Assembly (NCBI GenBank): GCA_004144185.1
Contig: SEFP01000001.1
Span: 1,054,001-1,118,000 of the forward strand
Direction: 5' to 3'
Length of the DNA: 64,000 nucleotides
Origin: Sphingobacteriales bacterium
Lineage (GTDB): Bacteria; Bacteroidota; Bacteroidia; Chitinophagales; Chitinophagaceae
Shown here: piece after piece, positions 52,541 through 62,362 of the stretch
Numbering within the stretch: position 1 is the stretch's first letter
Layout: every line of letters starts with the position of its first letter
The notes under the pieces: model-generated
The model's database searches: none
The model's input: only the letters and a program-made list of their open reading frames with translations
What the model was told of the DNA's origin: nothing
Position numbers and translations under genes: made by a program

Positions 52541-54472
52541 ATGAAAAAACTGCTACTCTCGCTCACTGCAGCGTCGTTGGGTATTTCAGCGGTTGCTCAA
52601 ACGCAAACCCGTCTGTCTTTATACGAAGAATTCTCCGGCGAAAACTGTGCTCCGTGTGCTGCTTCCAATCCGGCTCTCTGGACGTTGCTGAGCAGCAACG
52701 CTTCCAAGGCAATGCTGATTAAATATCAGAGTCCGATTCCAAGTGCGGGGCCGATTTACAACCTGTACAAAACTGTAACCGATGCCCGGATGACCTATTA
52801 TAGTGTGCCATTCGCACCCTATGGCCGTCTGAACGGTACCGGACTGGGTACTGGTACAGCTGCTCCCAGCAGCCCCGGCCACGTAGCCAACCTTACCCAG
52901 ACGGATATTGACAATGCGTATGGCGTAGCGTCTCCGTTCAATATCAGTGCAACCCATGCCTGGAGCACCAATGGTGACTCCGTGACCATTACTGTAAACG
53001 TAACAGCCAACGCAGCATATGCTCCGACGGGCGCCAACATGAAGCTGCGTGCGGCTCTGGTTGAGCATCTGGTGTATGCAACCGCTCCGGGTAGCAATGG
53101 CGAAACCGATTTTCACAATGTGGTCCGCGAAATGTATCCCAATGCAGGTGGTACTACCGTAGCCAACTCTTGGACTGCGGGTCAGACGATGACTTATACC
53201 CTGACAGGTCGTGCTCCGTACTATGTAGATAAGAACGGTGCTGATACCCGTATGGTGGTTTGGTTCCAGAATGATGCTGACAAATCCATTCCGCAGGCGG
53301 CTAAATCCAGCCCGGTAGCCGTTCCGCTGGATGTTGCTTCTTCTGCACTGGTTACACCTTCATCGCTGGCCTGTGCTGCTTCCAGCACCACAGTAACTCC
53401 TACTGTTACACTTAAAAACGCCGGTACAACCCCACTTACCAGTGCTAAAATCTACTCTCGTGTAGATGCTGGTGCCTGGGTAAACCAAACCTGGACCGGT
53501 TCACTGGCCGCAGGTGCAACTACCAACGTAACCCTGGCTGCGTTGACCCTGACTCCAGGTGCACACATGATCTATGATTCTGTGGCAACACCGAATGGTA
53601 ATGTGGATGTTAATATGGGCAACAATACCAGCTCTAAAAGCATCACTGTTTACAACACTACCGGTGCAGCACTTCCGATTGCTACCGGTTTTGAAAATGC
53701 AGGTGCGCTGCCTAGCGGCTGGACGCTGTATGACGTAAACGGAAATGGTCAGGGCTGGGTTGTAGCCAGTTCTTCAACCAGCAACGTAGGTCACGCCAAC
53801 AGTAAGTATCTCCTGTATTACCCAAGCTATGCGTACAACAAAGGAGAGTCAAACTACATTATCCTGCCTGCGACTACCACCAGCGGTACCCGTTCGCTCG
53901 ATTTCTGGTATGCTCACGCAACCTATACCAGTGCCTATTCCGATACACTGGAACTGGCGTATTCTTCTAACTGTGGCAGCACCTGGACGTCCCTGTGGAG
54001 TGCATCCGGCACCAGCCTGGCTACTGTCGCTGCCACTACCAGCAGCTATGTACCCGCTCAGGCCGACTGGAAGCTGAAAAGCATCAACGTAAGCAACGTA
54101 CCTGCAGGTTCTCTGATCGCCTTCCGTGGTGGTTCCGGAAACGGGAACAACATTTTCCTGGATGATATCAATTTCCGCACCGGCACCCCACAAGGCGTAA
54201 CCAATGTCGTTGAAGATGCGTCCTTGTCTCTGGTTCCAAACCCGGCTACTGACCAAACCAAACTGACTTTCAAACTGTCTCAGAAAGGCACTGTGAATGT
54301 ACAGGTGGTTGACAACCTCGGTCGCATGGTTGCAAACGTGGTGAACGGTACCCTGGAAGCAGGTATGCAAACGGTCATGATCAACACGGCAACACTGGCC
54401 GCTGGTGTCTACAACATCGTTGTAAACACAGATGGTAGTGTAGCCAATCAGCGCCTCACTGTAATCAAGTAA
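52541..54472 (+). CDS. Omp28-related T9SS-secreted protein with thioredoxin-like CxxC
   Basis: The 643-residue protein has a signal peptide (MKKLLLSLTAASLGISAVAQ), then TRLSLYEEFSGENCAPCAASNPALW with a CxxC at residues 36-39, the pattern of the Omp28-related/thioredoxin-like family. A CARDB-like or Ig-like region (about 280-380) and a jelly-roll-like segment (EFKATGFENAGALPSGWTLYDVNG type, about 385-560) follow. The end is a type A T9SS domain (LSLVPNPATDQTKLTFKL ... AAGVYNIVVNTDG). Probably surface-bound. The upstream open frame (52199) runs over the TPP riboswitch, so the ATG at 52541 was chosen. Confidence 0.85.
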   Translation: MKKLLLSLTAASLGISAVAQTQTRLSLYEEFSGENCAPCAASNPALWTLLSSNASKAMLIKYQSPIPSAGPIYNLYKTVTDARMTYYSVPFAPYGRLNGTGLGTGTAAPSSPGHVANLTQTDIDNAYGVASPFNISATHAWSTNGDSVTITVNVTANAAYAPTGANMKLRAALVEHLVYATAPGSNGETDFHNVVREMYPNAGGTTVANSWTAGQTMTYTLTGRAPYYVDKNGADTRMVVWFQNDADKSIPQAAKSSPVAVPLDVASSALVTPSSLACAASSTTVTPTVTLKNAGTTPLTSAKIYSRVDAGAWVNQTWTGSLAAGATTNVTLAALTLTPGAHMIYDSVATPNGNVDVNMGNNTSSKSITVYNTTGAALPIATGFENAGALPSGWTLYDVNGNGQGWVVASSSTSNVGHANSKYLLYYPSYAYNKGESNYIILPATTTSGTRSLDFWYAHATYTSAYSDTLELAYSSNCGSTWTSLWSASGTSLATVAATTSSYVPAQADWKLKSINVSNVPAGSLIAFRGGSGNGNNIFLDDINFRTGTPQGVTNVVEDASLSLVPNPATDQTKLTFKLSQKGTVNVQVVDNLGRMVANVVNGTLEAGMQTVMINTATLAAGVYNIVVNTDGSVANQRLTVIK

Positions 54473-54499
54473 GAGTCCCCGGCTTTATAGCCTTATAGT

Positions 54500-54541
54500 A
54501 AATCTCCCTTTCCGGAATGTTTCGGAAAGGGAGATTTTTTT
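54500..54541 (+). terminator. Terminator after the Omp28-like gene
   Basis: A 15-bp perfect stem (AAATCTCCCTTTCCG with its complement) around an 8-nt loop, then T-run. It is 28 bases past the stop. Confidence 0.85.
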
Positions 54542-54869
54542 ATGCTTCAAACTTGATCAGAATCAGTGCTATGGCAACGTTCCGCTTCCGGATCCATGCC
54601 TTGGCAGAAATGTCACAAGCGCTGAATCCGTCGGGTGGCGTGCTTGGATCAACCCATTGAATCGGGGATCGGGAAATAGGAGTTCACCCCGCCTCCTGAT
54701 GTTTCGATAAGCTGTCTGTACGGAAATGCAAACGCCCGGATGGCAACGGAAACCCTCCGATCCGGGCAATAATGTATGGTTGTAGGGAGCAGGGTCGCAA
54801 TAAGACCTGTACACAGGTACACAAACCCTTTCCGGGCCGGCAGTACTTAAAAAGGACCTGACCCGTCAG
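54542..54869. other. Intergenic gap without recognisable features
   Basis: Apart from one 81-codon minus-strand open frame that looks unlike a protein gene, this 328-base gap holds nothing I can name. CCGGA-type motifs recur. Confidence 0.5.
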
Positions 54870-55202
54870 TTACACGCCGAAATAATCGGCCACCGCACCT
54901 TTAAGCAGCACTTCCTGTCCCAGAAAACCGGCAATTTCAACCTGTTTCAGGGCCTGCCAGTGCGGCCAGCCATCGGCGTCGCGCCCTTCAAACCGAAAAT
55001 ACCCTTTGGGCTCCAGTACGGTGCACACTGCCACGTGAATCAGATCCTGCTTTTCTTCCTTGGTAAACGTGTCTTTGCGCGGCGGATGGCCGTATTCATT
55101 CATACCAATCAGAAACAACGCCGCCTGAAGGTCCGGCGTCTTGCCAAACCGTTCAGTAAGCATGTGTTCGACCTGTTTCCAGCGTTCAGAGAGAGACGTC
55201 AT
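54870..55202 (-). CDS. Conserved small hypothetical protein
   Basis: A 110-residue, probably cytoplasmic protein. It starts MTSLSERWKQVEHMLTERFGKTPDLQAALFLIGMNEYG and ends DWPHWQALKQVEIAGFLGQEVLLKGAVADYF in style; the composition is that of a genuine globular protein with a helical first half. I recall similar small proteins from Bacteroidota but no named family. It sits 90 bases downstream of the M16 peptidase gene on the same strand and could be co-transcribed. Confidence 0.7.
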   Translation of the reverse strand: MTSLSERWKQVEHMLTERFGKTPDLQAALFLIGMNEYGHPPRKDTFTKEEKQDLIHVAVCTVLEPKGYFRFEGRDADGWPHWQALKQVEIAGFLGQEVLLKGAVADYFGV

Positions 55203-55292
55203 AAGCGTTCGTACCCACTGATTGGCAGGGGTGGCCGTTTCCTAAAAGTTGTGAATGGAAGTTCCGGAACCATTCCGGGTGCGGGTTACAGT

Positions 55293-56582
55293 TTAAACTA
55301 CAACGATTTCGTAGAACGCATTCCGGTCGTAATATTTTTGCGCCAGCGCCTGCAGGGCCGGTGCTTCAACAGTTTTGTAGGTGCGGATGTTGTCGTCGAA
55401 CCGGCCTTTATCAAACCCATTCAGAATCAACGCTTTCCAGCGGTTTAACAACTGGAACGGTCCGTCCAGATCGCCCAGTAATCCGCCCAGCAGGTAATTT
55501 TTGACCAGTCGCAGCTCCTCTTCCGGAATCGGTTCGGTTTTGAGGCGCTCCAGTTCTTTCCAGACTTCCGTAACCGCTGCTTCGCAGACGTCCCGGCCCG
55601 CTTCGGTATGGATGGTCAGCGATCCGCCGTGGAGCATGGGCTGCAACGACGAGTAGATGCCATACGTATAGCCTTTGTCTTCCCGGATATTGCTCATCAG
55701 CCGCGAACCGAAATAGCCTCCCATCAGGGTATTGAGGACTACCATCGGTGTAAAATCAGGATGCTGGCGGGTTGGAAACGTGCGTCCGATCCGGATCGCG
55801 CCCTGTACGCCGTTCGGGTCATTTACGATCCGCTGTACCGGCTCGGCCGATGTGGCGACCGGATACTCCGGAACGGGCTGTTGTTGGGCTGAAACCTGTA
55901 CCGATTCGGTACCAAACAACGTTTGAATCAGGTTGATTTCCGCAGTGCCGATGGCACCGGCGGCAAACAGCTGCGCTTTTCCCAGATCATACTGCGCCTT
56001 GTGAAACTGTACCAGATCGTCTCGGGTCAGATCGGTAATCGCGGCTTCCTTGGTATAGCGGCCATACGGATGCGATTCGCCAAACAGCAGGGCATCGATT
56101 TGCTGGTTGGCTACAAAATCACATTGCCGCAGGCTGACCAGCAATCGCTGGATAGAATTTTGCTTGTACAGGCGCAGCTCTTCTTCCGGAAACGAAGCCT
56201 CCAGCAGTACTTCCCGAAGCATCGGTAGCAACACCGGTAAGTGCTTGGTTAAGGTATACAGCGTAACACTGGCCCAATCATCGCCTGCAGCCGCCTTGAA
56301 GGTTGCACCGTACTGTTCAAACGCCTCATTGATTTCATGGGCGGTTTTAGAGTGCGTACCGTTTTTAAACAAGGCTGCAGTGGCCTGCGCTACCGCCGGT
56401 TTAGGTTCATTCCAGATCCCTGCCGGAAACACCAGTTCGATCTGTGCCACTGCCTGCGTACCGCCCTGCAACCAGTACAAAGGCAGGCCGTTGGCAAGCC
56501 GTTCCCGATGAATCGGTGGCAGTGCAAAATCAAACTCAATAGGGTCATGAACTGCCGGAGCGGCCTTGCGGTTGAGCAACAT
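55293..56582 (-). CDS. M16 (pitrilysin) family peptidase homologue without zinc site
   Basis: The 429-residue protein has the two-domain M16B fold: a first half with FPAGIWNEPKPAVAQATAALFKNGTHSKTAHEINEAFEQYGATFKAAAGDDWASVTLY, and a second half with IRIGRTFPTRQHPDF and the RSMSNIREDKGYTYGIYSSLQP-type motif near residue 300. The HxxEH zinc-binding motif expected near residue 60 is absent, so this is the non-catalytic partner type. Active partners are usually encoded adjacent, but the next gene upstream is divergent heme A synthase. It lacks a signal peptide. It may pair with an M16 enzyme elsewhere. Confidence 0.85.
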   Translation of the reverse strand: MLLNRKAAPAVHDPIEFDFALPPIHRERLANGLPLYWLQGGTQAVAQIELVFPAGIWNEPKPAVAQATAALFKNGTHSKTAHEINEAFEQYGATFKAAAGDDWASVTLYTLTKHLPVLLPMLREVLLEASFPEEELRLYKQNSIQRLLVSLRQCDFVANQQIDALLFGESHPYGRYTKEAAITDLTRDDLVQFHKAQYDLGKAQLFAAGAIGTAEINLIQTLFGTESVQVSAQQQPVPEYPVATSAEPVQRIVNDPNGVQGAIRIGRTFPTRQHPDFTPMVVLNTLMGGYFGSRLMSNIREDKGYTYGIYSSLQPMLHGGSLTIHTEAGRDVCEAAVTEVWKELERLKTEPIPEEELRLVKNYLLGGLLGDLDGPFQLLNRWKALILNGFDKGRFDDNIRTYKTVEAPALQALAQKYYDRNAFYEIVVV

Positions 56583-56798
56583 AGGTACGTGTGTAAACTA
56601 AAAACAGGTGTAGTGCGGGCGTCCGGAAGGCAGTGATACTATCCTGTAAAAATCAGGGCTTTCAAGACTCCCGGGTGTTCAGGTATTCAGAAACAAGCAT
56701 TCAAAACGAAATCCTGAAACAAAGCGCTGATATCCGAAAACGCCCGGCAAAGATACACGCCTACCTTTGCCGGACGTTTTCGCTTATTCCCGCTGCTT

Positions 56799-57959
56799 AT
56801 GAATGCCCATGAGAACCGGTCGCCTTCTTTTCCGGAGACTTCCACAACCGAATCGCTGCCTGTGGATACGCCCGTTCGGGTGCGCACCACGCGGCCGGTA
56901 GCCAACTGGTTGTTGCTGGGCGTTGGGATGCTCGTTATTCAGATTTTGCTCGGTGGCATCACCCGCCTCACCGGTTCCGGATTATCGATCACCCAATGGA
57001 AACCGATTCTGGGAGCCGTTCCGCCGTTGAATGAAACCGACTGGAGTGCAGCCTTCCGGAAGTACCAGTCGATTGCGCAGTACAAGTATCTCAACAGTGA
57101 TTTTACCCTGTCGGATTTTAAAGCTATTTATTTCTGGGAATGGATGCACCGTGAATGGGCCCGGCTGATGGGACTCGTTTTTCTGGTGGGTTTTGCCATC
57201 TTCTGCTATCAGAAGCGCCTGACCAAAGCCATGATAGGGCCATTCATTATCCTGTTTGTACTCGGCGCCTTGCAGGGTGCGATTGGCTGGATCATGGTGG
57301 CATCGGGACTCAATGATACCGATCTGTATGTAAGTCATATCCGGCTGGCTGTACATTTCATTGCTGCACTGGTGCTGATCGGGTATACGTTCTGGTTTTA
57401 CCTGAAACTCCGGATTCCGGAAACCGCCCGTACCGAGCAACCCCGCCTGCGCCGCATCCTGCTGATCCTGCTCGGTTTATTGACGATCCAATTAGTCTAT
57501 GGTGCCTTTATGGCCGGCTTAAAAGCTTCCACTGCCGCACCTACCTGGCCGGGCATCAACGGACAGCTGCTCCCGGTAAATCCGGCTCAGTACGGCAACC
57601 GAATTTTTACCGGTCTGCAATGGATGACCGATCATCCGCTGGTCGTACATTTTATCCACCGCAGTCTGGCGTTGTTGCTGTGTCTGGGCGTGCTGGGCTT
57701 TACCATCGCAGCGGCCGGCGTTAAAAACCGGATCAAAGCGCCTGCGCTAAGCCACTGGTATAAATGGCCGTTGCTGCTCGTGCTGGTTCAGGCGATTCTG
57801 GGCATCCTCACCGTATTGAATGCTACCAAGGCTACCAACAGCCGGATGGGCGCGTACGAATGGCTGGCCGAAGCGCATCAGTTGGTCGCCATGAGTTTGT
57901 TGCTGTCGCTGCTGGCCTTGCTCTTTGCGACCCGTCAGCGTACGGCTGTGGTGCGTTGA
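56799..57959 (+). CDS. Heme A synthase, COX15/CtaA family
   Basis: The 386-residue membrane protein oxidises the C8 methyl of heme O to make heme A for aa3-type cytochrome oxidases. Eight transmembrane segments are visible. Heme-ligand and conserved His motifs: EWMHREWARLMG (about residue 110), VSHIRLAVHFIAAL, VVHFIHRSLALLL and WLAEAHQLVA. The GGITRLTGSGLSITQWKPILGAVPPLN block is the family signature. The N-terminal 35 residues are polar and variable. TACCTTTG at about 56762 may be its -7 box. Confidence 0.93.
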   Translation: MNAHENRSPSFPETSTTESLPVDTPVRVRTTRPVANWLLLGVGMLVIQILLGGITRLTGSGLSITQWKPILGAVPPLNETDWSAAFRKYQSIAQYKYLNSDFTLSDFKAIYFWEWMHREWARLMGLVFLVGFAIFCYQKRLTKAMIGPFIILFVLGALQGAIGWIMVASGLNDTDLYVSHIRLAVHFIAALVLIGYTFWFYLKLRIPETARTEQPRLRRILLILLGLLTIQLVYGAFMAGLKASTAAPTWPGINGQLLPVNPAQYGNRIFTGLQWMTDHPLVVHFIHRSLALLLCLGVLGFTIAAAGVKNRIKAPALSHWYKWPLLLVLVQAILGILTVLNATKATNSRMGAYEWLAEAHQLVAMSLLLSLLALLFATRQRTAVVR

Positions 57960-58008
57960 CCATCCGGAAAACAGCAGTGGCGCTCATCCTTTGCACAATC
58001 AAACCCTT

Positions 58009-59199
58009 ATGCCCCGTAAAACGCTTCTGTTCCACGTCAGCAATTTTCTGACCGGCGGCATTGAAAAAGTGCTGCTGGAATTGTTGCGTGGATTGGTTGC
58101 CAAAGGCCGGTACCGGATTATCCTCGTAATTGCACACGATCTGCGCGATGCAGAGAAGTTGCTCTCGCAGCTTCCGGAACAGGTAGCAATACGGCGGGTT
58201 CTGGATAAGCGGTGGCACAACCGGGTGCGCTATCAAAAAATGACCGGTTATCTGCATCCGGTCGAGAAAGCGGTCTGGGAACTGTTTCTGCCCCGCGTCA
58301 TCCGCCGTCAGCACCTCCTGAAATACCGGCAGTGGCAGGCCGAAGCGGACGTCATCATCGATTTTGACGCGACTCTGGCCCCTTACATCTCACACCTCAA
58401 AAATACCCGTACCGCTGCCTATTGTCACTTTGCGTTTAGTGCGCTCTGGGACGGCCAGAAAACCAAGCGCGACCGGCTGGTCCGTCGCCTGATGCAGTAC
58501 GATAGGGTCGTGATGCTCTGTGATGAAATGAAAGCCGAGGCGGCCCAGTTGTACCCGGCGCTGGAAGAAAAGCTGTTCCGGATTTACAACGCACTGGATG
58601 TAGAAAAGGTGCAGCAGCAAAGCAGCCAGTGGCCTGCGGAATGGGCGTACCTGCAACATGAACCGTATTTAGTATCAGTAGGTCGGCTCACGGAGCATCA
58701 AAAAGACTTTACGACGGTTATTAAAGCCTATGCCGCAGCGGTTCGGGAACAGCCATTTCCGGAACGCTTGGTGATTGTAGGCGAAGGCGGCGACCGGGAG
58801 GCGCTGGAGCAACTGGCAGCTGCTGAAGGGGTGCGCGACCGTATATTATTTACCGGTTTCCAGCCCAATCCCTATCCGTTTATAGCCGCTGCGAAAACCT
58901 TTCTGTTTGGCTCTAAGTTTGAAGGGCTGCCCACGGTTTTAATAGAAGCGCATGTGCTGAAAACGCCTGTCATTGCTACAGAATGTCCGACCGGCGTACG
59001 TGAACTGCTGGCCGATGGTACGGCCGGTATCCTAGTGCCAATGGGCGATGTAACCGGCATGAAAGAAGGACTGCTAAAATTGCTGTTTAATCCATTGCTA
59101 CGAACCTCCCTGTTGACTGAAGCTGATAAGCTGTTGCCGCAGTTTCATATTGAGTACGCATTGGAGCAGTTTGAACGTGCTGTCATCGGCAAAGGCTAA
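58009..59199 (+). CDS. GT4-family glycosyltransferase
   Basis: A 396-residue protein with two Rossmann-like domains. The C-terminal domain has the GT4 hallmarks: PYLVSVGRLTEHQKDFTTVIKAY, ILFTGFQPNPYPFIAAAKTFLFGSKFEGLPTVLIEAHVLKTPVIATECPTGVREL, with the ExxGxxxxE-type donor-binding Glu. The N-terminal part (GGIEKVLLELLRGL) is acceptor-binding. Such enzymes add sugars to cell-envelope glycans or lipids; the sugar is unknown. The extension of the frame to 57925 overlaps the end of the heme A synthase gene and was left out. Confidence 0.9.
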   Translation: MPRKTLLFHVSNFLTGGIEKVLLELLRGLVAKGRYRIILVIAHDLRDAEKLLSQLPEQVAIRRVLDKRWHNRVRYQKMTGYLHPVEKAVWELFLPRVIRRQHLLKYRQWQAEADVIIDFDATLAPYISHLKNTRTAAYCHFAFSALWDGQKTKRDRLVRRLMQYDRVVMLCDEMKAEAAQLYPALEEKLFRIYNALDVEKVQQQSSQWPAEWAYLQHEPYLVSVGRLTEHQKDFTTVIKAYAAAVREQPFPERLVIVGEGGDREALEQLAAAEGVRDRILFTGFQPNPYPFIAAAKTFLFGSKFEGLPTVLIEAHVLKTPVIATECPTGVRELLADGTAGILVPMGDVTGMKEGLLKLLFNPLLRTSLLTEADKLLPQFHIEYALEQFERAVIGKG

Positions 59200-59349
59200 G
59201 AAACGTTCCAAAGAACTGGCCGGTTGAAGAACCGTTCCGGAAAACGCATTTCCGGAACCCGGCAGAAACTAACAAACGTTTGAGGGATTTCGGGCGCCTC
59301 ACTCCCGCAGCCGGTTGTAATTTTAGGCCCTAAAACACCTCTGATTTTT

Positions 59350-60564
59350 ATGCCCGGCTATGAACTGTTTGGCGCGGAAGAGCGCAAAGAAGTGACGGAT
59401 GTGCTGGAAACCGGCATTTTGATGCGGTATGGGTTTGACGGCCCGCGCAACGGCATCTGGAAGGCCAAAGAATTGGAATCCGGCTTGCAGGAGCGGTTCA
59501 ACAGCCCCTATGTACAGCTGGTTTCGTCCGGAACCGCTGCCCTCACCACGGCGATGGCTGCGTTGGGTATCGGTGCCGGCGATGAGATCATTATGCCGTC
59601 GTTCACCTTCGTCGCGTCATTTGAAGCCGTGCTTTCCGTCGGCGCCGTACCGGTACTGGTTGAGATCGACGAGTCGCTGACGCCCGATCCGGCAGCCGTG
59701 GCTGCTGCAATCACTCCGAAAACAAAGGCCATCATGCCCGTGCACATGTGCGGTTCGATGGCCCGCATGGACGAACTGAAAGCGCTGTGTACCGAACACA
59801 ACCTGCTGCTGATCGAAGACGCCTGTCAGGCGATTGGCGGTACGTATAAAGGCAAAATGCTCGGAACCATCGGCGATGCGGGTACGTTCTCGTTCGATTT
59901 TGTCAAAACCATTACTTGTGCGGAAGGCGGCGCAGTGCTGACGCCCAATGAAGACGTCTGGAAAAAATGCGACGAATATTCCGATCACGGACATGACCAT
60001 TTAGGCAAAGACCGGGGTGCCGATCTGCATCCGTACTTGGGCTACAACTTCCGGATTTCGGAACTGCACGCGGCTGTAGGGCTGGCACAGCTCCGGAAAC
60101 TCGACGATTTTCTGGCGCTTCAGAAACGCAATCAGGGATTGGTCTGGAATGAGCTTAAAAAGGTAAACGGCCTCACCTTCCGTGACCTTCCCGATCCGGA
60201 AGGCGATACCGGTGCGTTTATCTCCTTTTTTCTGCCCACCGAGCTGCAGGCACGCGAAGCCGTGGCCGGATTTGCAGCCGCAGGCTTGGGCGGTAATTTT
60301 TACTGGTACGACAACAACTGGCATTACATCCGGAAATGGGAGCATCTGAAAAACGGGGCCTGGATGCACCGGCTGCATGAAGACCATAAGAAGGCTGTGC
60401 TGCACTATGTAAATCAACCCTTCCCGCAGAGCGATGCGATCATGGGACGCTGCATTTCCTCGAGCGTCAGCTTGCTGTGGACGGAAGCAGAAGCCCGGGA
60501 GCGCGGTCAGAAAATGGCAGCCGTACTGGAACAGGTACTGGCCGGCGTTAACGAGCCTGCATAG
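59350..60564 (+). CDS. DegT/DnrJ/EryC1/StrS family aminotransferase
   Basis: A 404-residue PLP enzyme of the sugar aminotransferase superfamily. LVSSGTAALTTAMAALGIGAGDEIIMPSFTFVASFEAVLSVGAVPVLVEID is the substrate-binding and cofactor region, IEDACQAIGGTYKGK the Asp block, and FSFDFVKTITCAEGGAV the PLP-lysine block. Members transfer an amino group to keto-sugars or similar compounds for glycan or antibiotic synthesis. The neighbouring GT4 gene points to surface-sugar synthesis, but the product is not known. Confidence 0.9.
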   Translation: MPGYELFGAEERKEVTDVLETGILMRYGFDGPRNGIWKAKELESGLQERFNSPYVQLVSSGTAALTTAMAALGIGAGDEIIMPSFTFVASFEAVLSVGAVPVLVEIDESLTPDPAAVAAAITPKTKAIMPVHMCGSMARMDELKALCTEHNLLLIEDACQAIGGTYKGKMLGTIGDAGTFSFDFVKTITCAEGGAVLTPNEDVWKKCDEYSDHGHDHLGKDRGADLHPYLGYNFRISELHAAVGLAQLRKLDDFLALQKRNQGLVWNELKKVNGLTFRDLPDPEGDTGAFISFFLPTELQAREAVAGFAAAGLGGNFYWYDNNWHYIRKWEHLKNGAWMHRLHEDHKKAVLHYVNQPFPQSDAIMGRCISSSVSLLWTEAEARERGQKMAAVLEQVLAGVNEPA

Positions 60565-60611
60565 TCTTCCGGAACCTTATTCTCCGGAATCCACCGACCG
60601 TCCTTTTTGCC

Positions 60612-61487
60612 ATGAGATATACCGCTTCCTCTTTGCTGGGCAAGGTGCGGCAACTTGAAATCCGCACCCGTCACCGGAGCAGTCAGCTGCTCAGTGGCGG
60701 GTACCAGTCGCGCTTTCACGGACGTGGAATGTCGTTTTCGGAAGTGCGTGAATACGCGCCGGGCGATGATGTCAAGACCATCGACTGGAACGTAACCGCC
60801 CGGATGCGGACGCCGTATGTGAAAGTGTTTGAGGAAGAGCGCGAGCTGATTGTCGTGCTGGTAGTTGATGTGAGCGCCTCGTCTGTTTTTGGCACCCGGA
60901 TCCGCACCAAAGATGAACTGATTGCCGAAACCGGGGCTTCGATACTACTTTCGGCGGCAGCCAATGGCGACCGGACCGGATTGATTTTATTCTCCGACCG
61001 GATCGAGCTGTATGTCCCACCCAAGCGGGGCAAAAAGCACGTGATGCGGATTCTGCGCGAGCTGGTGGCTATCAGCGAGCGGTCTCCGCGACCTCAAACC
61101 AACATCGGGGTCGCACTGAAATTTCTGAATCAGGTGCAGCGGCGCCGGTCGATTGCCTTTGTGATGTCCGATTTTGATGCACCGGTCTACGATCAGGAAT
61201 TGATGGCTACTGCACACCGCCACGATACTGTGGGCATCCGCATCTGGGACGCCGCCGAGCGGGTATTGCCCAACGCCGGACTGATTACTCTACAGGATGC
61301 CGAAACCGGTGTTCGGTACCGCATTGACAGCAGCGATCCACAAACCCGTACCGCTTATAACAATGGCTATGTCGAGCGTGAGCGGTACACCGAATCGGTA
61401 TTCCGGCAATGCAGCGTACCGTTGCTGACGCTGGGAACTGCTGAAGACCCGGTACGTTTGCTGCAAAATTTCTTCCAGAGCCGATGA
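60612..61487 (+). CDS. DUF58 domain protein of a Bat/MoxR-type cluster
   Basis: A 291-residue protein. GRGMSFSEVREYAPGDDVKTIDWNVTARMRTPYVKVFEEERELIVVLVVDVSASSVFG is the DUF58 signature, with a von Willebrand-like MIDAS start (DVSAS). In Bacteroidota this gene usually follows moxR, whose AAA+ product probably acts on these VWA-like proteins. Here the moxR is missing, and the previous gene is an aminotransferase 47 bases away. Its stop overlaps the next start (ATGA), so translation is coupled. Confidence 0.92.
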   Translation: MRYTASSLLGKVRQLEIRTRHRSSQLLSGGYQSRFHGRGMSFSEVREYAPGDDVKTIDWNVTARMRTPYVKVFEEERELIVVLVVDVSASSVFGTRIRTKDELIAETGASILLSAAANGDRTGLILFSDRIELYVPPKRGKKHVMRILRELVAISERSPRPQTNIGVALKFLNQVQRRRSIAFVMSDFDAPVYDQELMATAHRHDTVGIRIWDAAERVLPNAGLITLQDAETGVRYRIDSSDPQTRTAYNNGYVERERYTESVFRQCSVPLLTLGTAEDPVRLLQNFFQSR

Positions 61488-62362
61488 GAAAAAAGGTTTT
61501 TGTCCTGCTGGTGCTGATCCTGGGCGCTGTTGGATCCGGAAGGGCACAACAGGGCGTGCAGGTAACACTGGATTCACTACAGGCTGCAATTGGCTCGCCC
61601 TTAAAACTGCGTCTGGACGTAGGTCCGATTCCGGCCGGAACGGCCGTGCAATGGCCGCAAATCCCCGATTCGTTTGGGGCGCTGGTCCGTACCGGCAATG
61701 AACAGGCTGATACCGTAACCGTAAATGGGGAGGTTCGCTACCTGCGGACCTATCCGTTTGTAGGACTCGACTCCGGAATCTTCAACGTGCCGGCCTTGTC
61801 ATTTGCCATCAGCGGGCAGCCAGTTCAAAGTACCCCTGTGTCCATTTACCTGTATCCGGTAGAAGTCGATACCACCCAACCGATCGATCCGATCCGGGAT
61901 ATTATCGCCGCCCCACAGCCGTTCAACTGGCGTCCCTGGGCCATTGGACTGCTGATCGCCGCGATGATAGCGATCCTTGCCTGGCTGCTGTTCCGGAAGA
62001 AAAAAAGCCGTCCGGCGCCTGCGGTGGTAGCACCGCCTCAGGGTTTTGCGCAGTTGCTGCGTGAATTGCAGGCAGAAGGCCTCCCGCAGCGTGGCGAGTA
62101 CCGAGCCTACTATACCCGTCTTACCGACATTCTACGGGATGCGCTGGCAATTAAGGGTGGTTTTAAAACGAGAGAGATTACCTCTGCCCAGTTGCTGCGG
62201 CGTTCCGGAAAAATCCTGGAACCGATGCCGCTCGAGCAGCTCCGGACTGTCCTGGCAGAAGCCGACGCCGTGAAGTTTGCGAAACTGCATCCCACGCTGG
62301 AGCAGCAGGATGGTATTCTGCATACGGCCCTGGCCTTTCTTCAAAACGCCCGTATCCGATGA
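61484..62362 (+). CDS. BatD-like protein with membrane anchor (DUF4381-like)
   Basis: A 292-residue protein. It has a signal peptide (about 1-22), an extracytoplasmic beta-rich part (GVQVTLDSLQAAIGSPLKLRLDVGP), a transmembrane helix at about 146-166 (PWAIGLLIAAMIAILAWLLF) and a cytoplasmic helical tail (LLRELQAEGLPQRGEYRAYYTRLTDILRDALAI). This matches the middle gene of Bat clusters of Bacteroidota. Function in stress resistance is inferred from homologous clusters. It overlaps both neighbours by four bases. Confidence 0.85.
   Translation: MRKKVFVLLVLILGAVGSGRAQQGVQVTLDSLQAAIGSPLKLRLDVGPIPAGTAVQWPQIPDSFGALVRTGNEQADTVTVNGEVRYLRTYPFVGLDSGIFNVPALSFAISGQPVQSTPVSIYLYPVEVDTTQPIDPIRDIIAAPQPFNWRPWAIGLLIAAMIAILAWLLFRKKKSRPAPAVVAPPQGFAQLLRELQAEGLPQRGEYRAYYTRLTDILRDALAIKGGFKTREITSAQLLRRSGKILEPMPLEQLRTVLAEADAVKFAKLHPTLEQQDGILHTALAFLQNARIR

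Noticed and set aside
54569-54814. 81-codon minus-strand open frame in the gap before the small hypothetical gene
   Set aside because: Its composition (many Arg, Pro, His, Ser) is that of a shadow frame and no start context is present.
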